In this document: positions 9,198-16,826 of the stretch, piece after piece
Numbering within the stretch: position 1 is the first letter of the stretch
Layout: each line of letters opens with the position of its first letter
Assembly: GCF_004959855.1 (NCBI RefSeq)
Contig: NZ_SPNT01000017.1
Coordinates: 1-49,324, forward strand
Source: Nitratireductor sp. XY-223
GTDB taxonomy: Bacteria; Pseudomonadota; Alphaproteobacteria; Rhizobiales; Rhizobiaceae
Reading direction: 5' to 3'
DNA length: 49,324 bases
The notes under the pieces: model-generated
The model's database searches: none
What the model saw: the letters and a program-made list of their open reading frames with translations, nothing else
What the model was told of the DNA's origin: nothing
Translations under genes and position numbers: made by a program

Positions 9198-9585
9198 GCA
9201 GGGCGACGTCGCCGAGTTCCACTATCTCTGGCATCGCGAAGCGGAAAAGGGTGAGGAATCCGGCCGGAAGCCCCGCCCTGTCTGCATCGTCATCAAGACG
9301 CCCGGCAATCCGGACGTTGTGTTTCTCTTTCCGTTTACTTCAAAGCAGCCGCTCGACGGCCAGCTTGCGCTGCCTGTCCCCGAAATCGAGTGCCGTCGCA
9401 TCGGACTCGCATCTCCGTGCTGGATCATTCTCGACGAGTTCAATCGCGTCGAGATGGACAAGGACTACGACTTCGTTTCCACCGAGCCAATCGGTTCCGT
9501 CAGCGCGGCGTTTCTCCGCGAGATGGCCGCGACAATCAAGCAGGCCGCCCGCGCGTCAGCAATCAAGGCCGTGAAACGGACCTGA
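9190..9585 (+). CDS. PemK/MazF-like toxin
   Basis: 131 residues starting MLEQGDVAEFHYLW. The chain resembles the compact SH3-like barrel of PemK/MazF endoribonuclease-type toxins: KPRPVCIVI near the N-terminus and SPCWIILDEFNRVEM in the middle. It overlaps the antitoxin gene by 8 bases. The family cleaves mRNA or otherwise arrests growth when the antitoxin is lost. The match is by pattern and context, so a divergent PemK-like family of unknown target is also possible. Confidence 0.68.
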   Translation: MLEQGDVAEFHYLWHREAEKGEESGRKPRPVCIVIKTPGNPDVVFLFPFTSKQPLDGQLALPVPEIECRRIGLASPCWIILDEFNRVEMDKDYDFVSTEPIGSVSAAFLREMAATIKQAARASAIKAVKRT

Positions 9586-9918
9586 CGTCCGCTCCGAACC
9601 TTCCCGACTGAACACCTTGTCTCCCGCACGGTCGTCGGCCTGTGAGCACCCGCGCGGAGCGCCGTACTGGTTATCCAGCCTCGATCCGGCCAATCAACCC
9701 GCACATCGCCAGAACTCTATCCCGGACGCAGCCCAACCCGCTCTTTTTAGGGATGGCATTCCTGGTGCGGCGCGGACTTCCACGATCAACCCGTAAAGGG
9801 TCCGCTCGCAAGCGGCGGCCGCCCGGCTTTGGCCTGCGCGGTGATCGCGTCCGCCAAGCCGCACACTGACGGAGCCATCAGGAGCGGGATTGGCCCGCTC
9901 CAACGATGGAGCCCTCAG
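9586..9918. other. Intergenic region upstream of fused transposase gene
   Basis: About 330 bases without a supported gene. It includes an AT-rich CTCTTTTTAGGG stretch near 9741 and GC-rich short repeats. It probably contains the leader of the small plasmid gene whose N-terminus is kept at 9919; no promoter was clear. Confidence 0.35.
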
Positions 9919-10938
9919 ATGCAGCACGATCTTTCCCTCGCCCGGAAACACGCCCGGAAACACGCCCGGAGCCTCGCCCGCACCCTCATGACCCCGGTCG
10001 TCCTGTTCAGGTCCGACGACGAATACGGCGTCCTCCCCGCCGACGAAGTCGAGGACGCCGAGATCGTCCTCCTCTTCGAATACAGAAGCGAGCTCCGCTA
10101 CGCAAGCGATTGCCGCGACGAGGAATGGAAATTAATCGCCCCGATTGTAACCCAGCCTGTCAAGGTTGGCCGGCCTTGCGAGGTAGACATGCGCAGGGTT
10201 TGGGAAGCAATCCAGTCCATCGCGACGACCGGGTGTCCGTGGCGGCAACTGCCGAAGGACTTCCCGCCGGTTTCGACCGTACGGTATCATTTCCACCGCA
10301 TGCGCAATGATGGGACGTTTGCAGTTATCGGCGAGCTTCTGACAGTCGCCAGCCGCCTTGTCGCGGGCCGCGACAGCGATCCGGGTGCCGCAATCATTGA
10401 CAGCCAGAGCGTCAAGACGAGCGAAAGCGGCGGCGTATCGGGCTACGACGCGGGAAAGAAGGTCACGGGACGCAAGCGCCATATCACCGTCGATACGCAA
10501 GGCAATCTTCTGTGCGCACACGTCCATGGCGCCGACATTCGGGACCGCGATGGCGCGCCCGACCTTATCGTCGACACTTTGCAGAGCTTTCCCACGGTAG
10601 CCTCCATATTCGCCGACGGCGGCGACGGCGGGGACGCAGGCGACAAGCTTCATTGCGCCGTCCTCAATCTTGAACCGAGCCCGACAATCGAGATCGTACG
10701 ACGCCCGAACGGGGCGGTCGGTTTCGTCGTGATCGCAAGACGGTGGGTAGTTGAACGCACTTTTGCATCGCTGGGACGGTGTCGAAGGCTGGCCAGGGAT
10801 TGGGAACGCACGGTCGCCTCATCACATGCCTGGCTGATGCTCGCAGCAATCAGACGGGCGACACGTTTAATTGCCAGGCAAGCAAAAAATGCACATGGAC
10901 CCAATCCGCGGGTCACCATACCGGCTAGCGGCTTCTGA
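9919..10938 (+). CDS. IS5-family transposase fused to the N-terminus of a small plasmid gene
   Basis: From ATG 9919 the first about 55 residues (MTPVVLFRSDDEYGVLPADEV, split across the junction) look like the beginning of a short plasmid-borne conserved protein. From about 10085 the frame continues as an IS5-family DDE transposase: RYASDCRDEEWKLIAP, then IIDSQSVKTSESGGV (first Asp), FADG (second Asp) and RRWVVERTFASLGRCRRL (Glu). The catalytic residues are present, but the usual FADGGYAG segment is expanded to FADGGDGGDAG. A 12-base unit (KHAR) is repeated at 9940-9972. The terminal inverted repeats were not identified. Compare the intact relative at 42794-43627. Confidence 0.72.
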   Translation: MQHDLSLARKHARKHARSLARTLMTPVVLFRSDDEYGVLPADEVEDAEIVLLFEYRSELRYASDCRDEEWKLIAPIVTQPVKVGRPCEVDMRRVWEAIQSIATTGCPWRQLPKDFPPVSTVRYHFHRMRNDGTFAVIGELLTVASRLVAGRDSDPGAAIIDSQSVKTSESGGVSGYDAGKKVTGRKRHITVDTQGNLLCAHVHGADIRDRDGAPDLIVDTLQSFPTVASIFADGGDGGDAGDKLHCAVLNLEPSPTIEIVRRPNGAVGFVVIARRWVVERTFASLGRCRRLARDWERTVASSHAWLMLAAIRRATRLIARQAKNAHGPNPRVTIPASGF

Positions 10939-10993
10939 AAACGCCGTGCGAAAGGCCTGACAGAAGACCGCACTCGATCACGCGTCCGGACAA

Positions 10994-11986
10994 TCAAATT
11001 CTTCTTGCATCAACGGCGGCAACCACAGAGGCTCTAAGCCAGTTCTGGCGACGGTACTCCCGTGGTGTGACATCGAAATTCTTTCGGAAGGACTGGGAGA
11101 AGTGGTTCAGATTGCGAATACCGCGGCGCAACGCAATCGTGCTGACGGAGTCATGGTTGAACCGTGGATCACGGAGGTCGGCGGCAATACGGTTGAGACG
11201 AGCCGCACGGATCGCCAGCGAGATCGACTGGTCTTGCTTCTGGAAAACCTCATTCAGTCTTCTTACCGAAACACCCGCCGCGTCGGCAACCCTGTAGCGG
11301 TTCAAATCCGGATCAGACAGGTTTTCCGCAATATAATTCCTGGCCCGTATCAGGAGGGTCTGCTCATGGGCCTTCAGATGGGCACCATCTCCGCTCCTCG
11401 TTGCCAAGCCGGTCGCGACAAGATCGATCAGCACCTGTTCCAGGCAGGCCCGAACTACCGGATCCGCCTGTTTAATACATGCCGCCATTCCCAGAAGCGA
11501 TGACTGCACGGCCGCAGCCGTCTTTTCACTGCCCGCCACTCGCGTCGCAGTCAGCTGATCGGCATTTGGCAAGCGTTCAAGCAGCGCATCGCGCGGGATC
11601 TGCAGCACCAGTTGCCGGAAGTGATCGGGAAGATGGAGGCAATAGGGTTCGATACTGCTGTAAAGCGCGAAATCACCAACAGCGAGATCCGCCAAACCTG
11701 CTCTCTGCTCGACCGTGCAGCCCCCCTCGATCTGCAGGCTCAGAAGAAAAAAAGCATCCGAAGATCTGCTGATATCGGTTTTGCGACGTCGAACCTTTTG
11801 TGCGCTACCGGAGACATTGGAGACGGATATGTCACGCAACGCGTTGAGGGTGATCTCGCCATGGAAGCCTTTCGGGCGATCCGGATCACATTGCAGGCGC
11901 ACATAGCTCTCACACACGGCCTTCCGCCAGTATGCAATTCTGTCACGTGGTGCCGCGTCAGCGGTCGTATATCGCCTCTCCGACAA
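10994..11986 (-). CDS. AraC-family transcriptional regulator (nitrilase-adjacent)
   Basis: 330 residues. The N-terminal domain (about 1-200) resembles the ligand-sensing domain of FeaR/NitR-type regulators (DAAPRDRIAYWRKAVCESYVRL). The C-terminal about 100 residues hold two HTH motifs of the AraC type, ending FSQSFRKNFDVTPREYRRQ. It is transcribed away from the nitrilase gene with 156 bases between, an arrangement seen for NitR-like activators of nitrilase genes. The best start is a TTG at 11986, because no in-frame ATG occurs near the conserved N-terminus and the upstream Shine-Dalgarno is weak. The protein would respond to a nitrile or amide-type inducer; this is inferred from the neighbour. 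Confidence 0.83.
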   Translation of the reverse strand: MSERRYTTADAAPRDRIAYWRKAVCESYVRLQCDPDRPKGFHGEITLNALRDISVSNVSGSAQKVRRRKTDISRSSDAFFLLSLQIEGGCTVEQRAGLADLAVGDFALYSSIEPYCLHLPDHFRQLVLQIPRDALLERLPNADQLTATRVAGSEKTAAAVQSSLLGMAACIKQADPVVRACLEQVLIDLVATGLATRSGDGAHLKAHEQTLLIRARNYIAENLSDPDLNRYRVADAAGVSVRRLNEVFQKQDQSISLAIRAARLNRIAADLRDPRFNHDSVSTIALRRGIRNLNHFSQSFRKNFDVTPREYRRQNWLRASVVAAVDARRI

Positions 11987-12142
11987 TTGGTTTTTCCCGG
12001 TTGTTCCCCTGTCAATTTACATGAAAATGAATATTCACTCAAATCCCGCTCGAAATCGAAGGATTTTCCGCCCAAAACAGCGGGACAGAACGGACCCATT
12101 GCTGCTTGACTCCTTCCAATGCGCCAGTCGGGAGGAGTGAAG
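11987..12142. promoter_or_regulatory. Divergent regulatory region, araC-type regulator / nitrilase
   Basis: 156-base region between divergent genes. On the minus strand TTGACAGGGGAAC near 12011-12023 could be a -35 box for the regulator, but no good -10 was found. AT-rich sequence (ATGAAAATGAATATTCA) lies at 12021-12037. The nitrilase ribosome-binding site GGAGGAG is at 12131-12137. AraC-type half-sites are likely here but cannot be assigned by eye. Confidence 0.45.
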
Positions 12143-13174
12143 ATGACAGGGCCCATCAAAGTCGCTGCCGTACAGGCGGCACCCGTGTTCCTGGACCTCG
12201 ACAAGACCGTCGAAAAAGCCTTGAAGCTCATCGATGAAGCCGGCGCGAACGGCGTCAGGGTCATTGCATTTCCGGAGACATGGATACCCGGATATCCATG
12301 GTGGATCTGGCTTGATGCACCAGCCATGGGTATGCAGCATGTCGTGCCCTATACGATGAACTCCATCGAAGCGGGCAGCCCACAGGACGAAGCCTTGGCG
12401 GCGGCAGCGAAGCGGAACAACATGCATGTTATTATGGGTGTCTGCGAGCGGGATGGCGGCTCCCTCTACATGGGACAGTGGCACTACGGGTCGGATGGCA
12501 AGGTCATCTGCCGCCGCCGCAAGCTGAAGCCGACCCATGTCGAACGCACTGTCTTTGGTGAGGGTGATGGAAGCGACATGGTGGTAAACGACACCGATGT
12601 TGGTCGCATTGGCGCTCTGTGTTGCTGGGAACACCTCCAGCCCCTCAACAAATACGCCATGTACAGCCAGAATGAGCAGATCCATGTGGCAGCCTGGCCA
12701 AGCTTCAGCCTTTATCTCGGAGCCGCCTATGCGCTTGGGCCCGAACTCAACACGGCGGCAAGCATGATGTATGCGGCCGAGGGCCAGTGTTTCGTCCTCG
12801 CGGCCTGCGCTACTGTCTCACAGGACATGTTCGATTTGCTGTGCGATACCCCGGCCAAACAGCAGTTTCTGCAGGTCGGAGGCGGTCATGCCAACATATT
12901 CGGCCCCGACGGCGCACCCTTGTGTGACCCACTTGATCCGACTGCCGAAGGCCTGCAGATCGCGGAAATCGATCTTGCGGCGATTGCGGTCGCCAAGTCC
13001 GCGGCAGACCCGGCCGGCCACTATGCAAGGCCTGATGTGTTCCGTCTGATGTTCAACGACCAGCCGGCTCCCGCCGTTGTCAATTTCTCCGATGGCGGCA
13101 AAGCCGTCGACGACGGGGTGGAAGCCGCCGCCGAAGAGCAGGTTGCCACATTGAATGAGGCCGCCGCCGGGTAA
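12143..13174 (+). CDS. Nitrilase
   Basis: 343-residue nitrilase-superfamily enzyme that hydrolyses nitriles to carboxylic acids and ammonia. The Glu-Lys-Cys triad is visible: FPETWIPGYPWW (Glu45), RRKLKPTHVER (Lys127) and CCWEHLQP (Cys161). Length and the CWEH motif fit true nitrilases rather than amidases. ATG 12143 is chosen because GGAGGAG lies 5 bases upstream; ATG 12119 would place the start before that site. Cytoplasmic, without signal peptide. The divergent AraC-type gene is probably its activator. Substrate range cannot be told from sequence alone. Confidence 0.93.
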   Translation: MTGPIKVAAVQAAPVFLDLDKTVEKALKLIDEAGANGVRVIAFPETWIPGYPWWIWLDAPAMGMQHVVPYTMNSIEAGSPQDEALAAAAKRNNMHVIMGVCERDGGSLYMGQWHYGSDGKVICRRRKLKPTHVERTVFGEGDGSDMVVNDTDVGRIGALCCWEHLQPLNKYAMYSQNEQIHVAAWPSFSLYLGAAYALGPELNTAASMMYAAEGQCFVLAACATVSQDMFDLLCDTPAKQQFLQVGGGHANIFGPDGAPLCDPLDPTAEGLQIAEIDLAAIAVAKSAADPAGHYARPDVFRLMFNDQPAPAVVNFSDGGKAVDDGVEAAAEEQVATLNEAAAG

Positions 13175-13237
13175 CGAAAAGACGATTGGTTCCGTTACGG
13201 AACCAACCGGATGCAACAGATTTCAACAGGTGACGAC

Positions 13238-14206
13238 ATGAGCGATAGATGTTTTCCCACCGGTCGCGGGCTGCTATTTGCAGCGCTTGCGGGCCTTCTC
13301 TCGACAACCAGCTTCAGTGCTTACGCTACTGACACCACCTGGACCGTGACGAATGCCGGTTCAGGCGTGAACTCGGAATATCATGACGGCTGGGCCACGA
13401 TGACTGGAGACGGACTGACGCTTTATTTCGCCTCAAACCGTCCAGGTGGTAAGGCCGTGGCAAATCTGGACGATCATTGGGCTCTTGCGAAGACGGGCGG
13501 ATGGACCCGGTACGACATCTATGTTGCCCATCGATCCAGTGTGGAGGCCCCTTGGGGTGCGGCCAACTTGCTGCCGGACACGATCAACGGCACCGCGGTG
13601 GACCACAGCGCCTATGAGTCAGACGACGGACACTATCTCTTTTTTGCCAGCGATCGTCCGGGTGGATGTGGTGAGCTCGATCTTTATGTGAGCTACCGGC
13701 ACGACACAACCGATGACATGGCCTGGGGAGAGGCGCAAAATCTCGGCTGTGCGGACCAGGGTGGACCCAACGGCGCGGCGATCGATTCCTGTCCGATCCT
13801 GCTTGACGGAACGGTTTATTTCACCTCTTCCAATACTCCCAATCCCGAGACTTTGGATTTCAAGAAAGCAGCCTTCGACATGTCCAGCCGCACTGGGGGT
13901 AAAGCATCGGTCATGTCCATGAGCACCGATTTCATGGACGCCCATTTTGATCCGCGGCATGGGTTGATCTGGGCCGGTTATCCCGAGGGCGGCCAAGGCG
14001 GCAGTGACCTTTGGATATTCGAGAACGTCACGACAGAAACGGATCCAGCAAAATGGGCGAGACCCAAAAACCTCGGGCCGGAAATCAACTCGGAAGCGGA
14101 AGAACATATGCCGTCAGCCACAGATGACGGACGTCTGATCAGTTTCGTTTCGGATCGTCCTGGCGGATTCGGCGGCCTTGACATTTATCAGGCATCAAAG
14201 GACTAG
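13238..14206 (+). CDS. Exported PD40/TolB-like beta-propeller protein
   Basis: 322 residues from ATG 13238. A typical Sec signal peptide (RGLLFAALAGLLSTTSFSAYA, cleavage near residue 31) leads to a chain with several PD40 repeats, each with a YFASNRPGG or LFFASDRPGG-type strand and a GELDLYVS / GSDLWIF / GGLDIYQA partner. These are the blades of a TolB/WD40-like propeller in the periplasm or outside. It follows the nitrilase by 63 bases and might share its transcript. The function is unknown. TAG stop. Confidence 0.8.
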   Translation: MSDRCFPTGRGLLFAALAGLLSTTSFSAYATDTTWTVTNAGSGVNSEYHDGWATMTGDGLTLYFASNRPGGKAVANLDDHWALAKTGGWTRYDIYVAHRSSVEAPWGAANLLPDTINGTAVDHSAYESDDGHYLFFASDRPGGCGELDLYVSYRHDTTDDMAWGEAQNLGCADQGGPNGAAIDSCPILLDGTVYFTSSNTPNPETLDFKKAAFDMSSRTGGKASVMSMSTDFMDAHFDPRHGLIWAGYPEGGQGGSDLWIFENVTTETDPAKWARPKNLGPEINSEAEEHMPSATDDGRLISFVSDRPGGFGGLDIYQASKD

Positions 14207-14306
14207 CCCGGTTCTCTTGCCGCATCCAGTGAAATCAAGTTCAGGGCGTGCGTATTTCAGCGATGTGTCCTGTGTCGTTGTCGGCAAGGGTTCGTGTCCT
14301 GCGGCA

Positions 14307-14608
14307 TCACCGGGCCGCGGCGCATATTCGGGCGTGCGCCACGGCGAACTCCTGCGCCTGCGGACAAGCCGGCGCCACGGCGATCTTGATGCGGCGCACT
14401 GATATGCCGATCAAAGCGCCGATCTTGAGACGTTTCAGACGGATGGTTCCGCAGGTCGCCTCGGCGAGCGTCGTGTTCGCCAGGCCTATGCGTCGGAGCG
14501 CACAGAGCAGAACACAGGCGAATGAAGCGAACCAGAGCCGCAGTTGTTGGCCCGCATGGTATAGGCGCTGGTGCGGTCGGCATAAAGGTCGAACTGGCAC
14601 TCCTTGAT
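14307..14608 (-). pseudogene. IS1380-family transposase, C-terminal remnant (frameshifted)
   Basis: Read on the minus strand, IKECQFDLYADRTSAYTMRAN followed in another frame by QLRLWFASFACVLLCAL and CGTIRLKRLKIGA is the C-terminal end of an IS1380-family transposase. One base is missing where the frame breaks (about 14545): AACAACTG stands for an expected AACCAACTG. The N-terminal part is absent because the sequence is joined to an IS3 fragment at about 14608. Non-functional. Confidence 0.72.
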
Positions 14609-14885
14609 TCGGTTCTCCTTGCGCAGACGCCGCAGCTCGTCCCGCTCCGCGCTGGTCAGGCCGTCATCGCGTGCCCCGCCGTCAATCTCTGCATGCTTGA
14701 CCCAGCCATGGATCGTGGCAACGCACGGCTCGAATTCGCGCGCAAGACTTTCAACACTGCGCCCGGCTCGCGCCAAGGCGATGATTTGGTCCCTGAATTC
14801 CGCAGGGTACGGGTTCCTGGTTCTCGGCATGATAAGCACTCTCCTTCACAAACAGAAAAGTGTCCATCAAACCGGGGGAACTCCA
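14609..14885 (-). pseudogene. IS3-family transposase orfA remnant with terminal inverted repeat
   Basis: From ATG 14830 (minus) the frame reads PRTRNPYPAEFRDQIIALAR and ERDELRRLRKENR, the helix-turn-helix and leucine-zipper start of IS3-family OrfA (IS407-like group). It stops resembling OrfA after residue 74 and runs into IS1380 sequence. Upstream, 14861-14885 resembles the IS3 terminal repeat (TGTCCATCAAACCGGGGGAA and five more bases), so one end of the element survives. Confidence 0.68.
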
Positions 14886-14893
14886 GGAGTAAT

Positions 14894-14957
14894 GCTATCG
14901 ATAGCAGGTTGCTTGTGGCTGGACTTCTTGACTGACTACGGATATCCCGTATATTAT
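14894..14957 (+). promoter_or_regulatory. Palindrome and promoter-like region before brnT
   Basis: GCTATCGATAGC (14894-14905) is a perfect palindrome. TTGACT (14928-14933) is followed after 18 bases by TATTAT (14952-14957), a good -35/-10 pair, with an inverted repeat TACGG / CCGTA (14937-14941, 14947-14951) in the spacer. The -10 touches the predicted brnT start at 14956, so either the transcript starts inside the annotated gene or the real start is downstream. An operator role for the repeats is inferred. Confidence 0.5.
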
Positions 14958-15240
14958 GACTGATGACGAATTCCAATGGGATGATGCCAAGGCAGCCTCC
15001 AACCTGTCGAAACACGGTGTTCGCTTCGAGGATGCCCAGGCGGTGTTTCATGACCCGTTTGCCGTTGAACTCCTTGATGACCGGGAGGGGTATGACGAAG
15101 AGCGTTATATTCTTATCGGGATGTCAGTGAAGGGTGTGCTGGTCGTTGTCCATACGGAGCGAGATGACAGACACCGCATCATATCGGCCCGCAAGGCTGA
15201 ACCGAACGAGCAGAGATTTTACCATGAAGAGAACCGCTGA
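14956..15240 (+). CDS. brnT: BrnT-family toxin
   Basis: 94 residues with the BrnT signature: FQWDDAKAASNLSKHGVRFEDA near the N-terminus and RIISARKAEPNEQRFYHE at the C-terminus. BrnT is a RelE-like ribonuclease toxin that stops translation. The usual partner BrnA is not encoded; instead a helix-turn-helix protein overlaps the 3' end by 17 bases. No Shine-Dalgarno is visible before ATG 14956. Confidence 0.88.
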   Translation: MTDDEFQWDDAKAASNLSKHGVRFEDAQAVFHDPFAVELLDDREGYDEERYILIGMSVKGVLVVVHTERDDRHRIISARKAEPNEQRFYHEENR

Positions 15241-15484
15241 CCCCGACAACGGACCGCTGACGGACAGCGACCTGAAGCGGATGAAGAGAACGCCGCGGGC
15301 GAAAATCATCCGCAGGGCGTTGAAACTGAGCCAGGAAGAATTCGCAGCCCGTTATCAGATTTCGATTGGCACGCTTCGCGATTGGGAGCAAAACCGGTCT
15401 GAACCTGACAAGGCCGCGCAAGCCTATTTGAAGGTGATCGCCTGCGAACCGGAGATGGTTCGCAAAGCGCTCAAGGCGAACTGA
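15224..15484 (+). CDS. XRE-type HTH antitoxin partner of BrnT
   Basis: 86 residues. The middle (KIIRRALKLSQEEFAARYQISIGTLRDWEQNRSEPD, split here) is a clear XRE/Cro helix-turn-helix like that of NadS/HigA-type antitoxins. The gene starts inside the toxin gene, as in toxin-first operons. It is not a BrnA sequence. The protein would bind the operator upstream of brnT and neutralise the toxin; inferred from gene order. An IS630 element begins only about 7 bases after its stop. Confidence 0.8.
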   Translation: MKRTADPDNGPLTDSDLKRMKRTPRAKIIRRALKLSQEEFAARYQISIGTLRDWEQNRSEPDKAAQAYLKVIACEPEMVRKALKAN

Positions 15485-15490
15485 TTTCAC

Positions 15491-16660
15491 TGAATTGTCC
15501 TGAGTGTGGCTTTCGTTTGGGCGATTCAAATTGTCACATGGCCAGATGGGTTTTGATCTGCATGACTCTGTGCATGTCGACCTTCGCAACCGTTTTGCTG
15601 ACAGATGACGAGCGCGCCGCGCTTGAAGCGCTCTGCCGTCGTCGCAAGGTCGAGGCGCTGGTCTGGAAGCGCGCGCGGGCCTTTCTGCTTCTGGATGCAG
15701 GTTATGACCCCAGGATTGTTTGCGAGATATTGGACATCGGCCCATCGGTTCTGACGCAATGGCGTTTTGCCTTTAAAGCTGAAGGTCTCGCCTTCTTTGG
15801 CCTGAAGGATTACAGCCCTCGCCAGGGGCTCCTGTCGTTCACTCAGGAAGAGGCGGTGAAAGAGCGATTCAGCGAGCATCCGGCCCGCAGTGTTGATGAA
15901 GTCCGCGCCTATATTCAGGCCGAATTTGGTCAGAGCTACAGCGCTTCGGGGGCGGCCAAACTGATGCGGCGTTTGGGGTTCGAGTACAAGAAGCCCCTCG
16001 CGCTTTGCGCGCAAGCCGATCCAGAACAGCAGCAGGCATTTGTCGACTGGTACGATGCGCTGATGACCGTCCTGTCGCCGGATGAGACGGTTGTGTTCTG
16101 CGACGCCGTACACCCCGAATATCAGAGCCGCCCCGCGCATGGCTGGTTTCCAAAAGGACAAAAGACCGCCGTGAAGACCACATCGGGTCGCAAGCGGCTC
16201 AACATTCAGGGAGCGCTCAATCTTGAAACCTTCCAATTCACCTTTGTGGAGGGCGAGAAGATCAATGCCGAAACGACCCGGCAAATGCTGGAAAAGATCG
16301 AGCGGGCCTCCCCTGCGCAGACAGCAATCCACGTCATACTCGACAACGCGCGCTACCATCATGCCAGGATACTCCAACCCTGGCTGGAAAGCCCGCAGCG
16401 GCGCGTGAAATTGCACTTCCTGCCATCATACGCCCCACATCTCAACGCAATCGAACGACTTTGGGGCATCATGCACAAGTGGGTCACCCACAATCGGCAT
16501 TACCCCAGCCTTGACGCCTTCACAGCCGCCATATTCGAGTTCTTCCGAAAAACGCTGCCCGAAAACTGGACCAAATTCCGAGACACTGTTACCGACAACT
16601 TCCGTATCATCTCGACAGAAAACTACAAGGTGATATGAGCAACAAATTCAGGGCAATTCG
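15491..16660 (+). mobile_element. IS630-family element
   Basis: Imperfect terminal repeats frame the transposase gene: GAATTGTCCTGAGTGTGG near 15492 and, on the opposite strand at the right, CGAATTGCCCTGAATTTG (16643-16660). IS630 elements duplicate a TA target; I could not identify a clean TA at both borders, so the outer bases are approximate. Confidence 0.7.
15574..16638 (+). CDS. IS630-family transposase
   Basis: 354 residues from ATG 15574 (MSTFATVLLTDDERAAL); the frame is open from 15517, but the upstream part lacks family similarity. An N-terminal HTH (DPRIVCEILDIGPSVLTQWR) and winged-helix region lead to the DDE catalytic domain: FCDAVHP (first Asp), ILDNARYHHA (second Asp) and HLNAIERLWG (Glu). 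All three acids are present, so the enzyme looks functional. Confidence 0.88.
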   Translation: MSTFATVLLTDDERAALEALCRRRKVEALVWKRARAFLLLDAGYDPRIVCEILDIGPSVLTQWRFAFKAEGLAFFGLKDYSPRQGLLSFTQEEAVKERFSEHPARSVDEVRAYIQAEFGQSYSASGAAKLMRRLGFEYKKPLALCAQADPEQQQAFVDWYDALMTVLSPDETVVFCDAVHPEYQSRPAHGWFPKGQKTAVKTTSGRKRLNIQGALNLETFQFTFVEGEKINAETTRQMLEKIERASPAQTAIHVILDNARYHHARILQPWLESPQRRVKLHFLPSYAPHLNAIERLWGIMHKWVTHNRHYPSLDAFTAAIFEFFRKTLPENWTKFRDTVTDNFRIISTENYKVI

Positions 16661-16826
16661 GTCGCGGGAGTATACAACAACTTTTTCGATTTCGGCATAT
16701 AGCCCTGTGCAAAAGGTAGAAAAGTCGACTTTTTGCAATTGCAGGCGACCGTTCCGCTGCTAGAAGACTGAAGAGCGACCTGCAAGCGTTGCGAAACCGT
16801 TATCTGCCACGAAGGTGGGAAGGCCA
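16661..16826 (+). promoter_or_regulatory. Upstream region of SNF2 gene with perfect palindrome
   Basis: The AT-rich gap after the IS630 end contains AAAAGTCGACTTTT, a perfect 14-bp palindrome at 16720-16733, inside a wider GCAAAA...TTTTGC symmetry (16709-16737). It may be a protein-binding site for the helicase gene 93 bases downstream. A GGGAAGG ribosome-binding site lies at 16817-16823. Confidence 0.45.
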
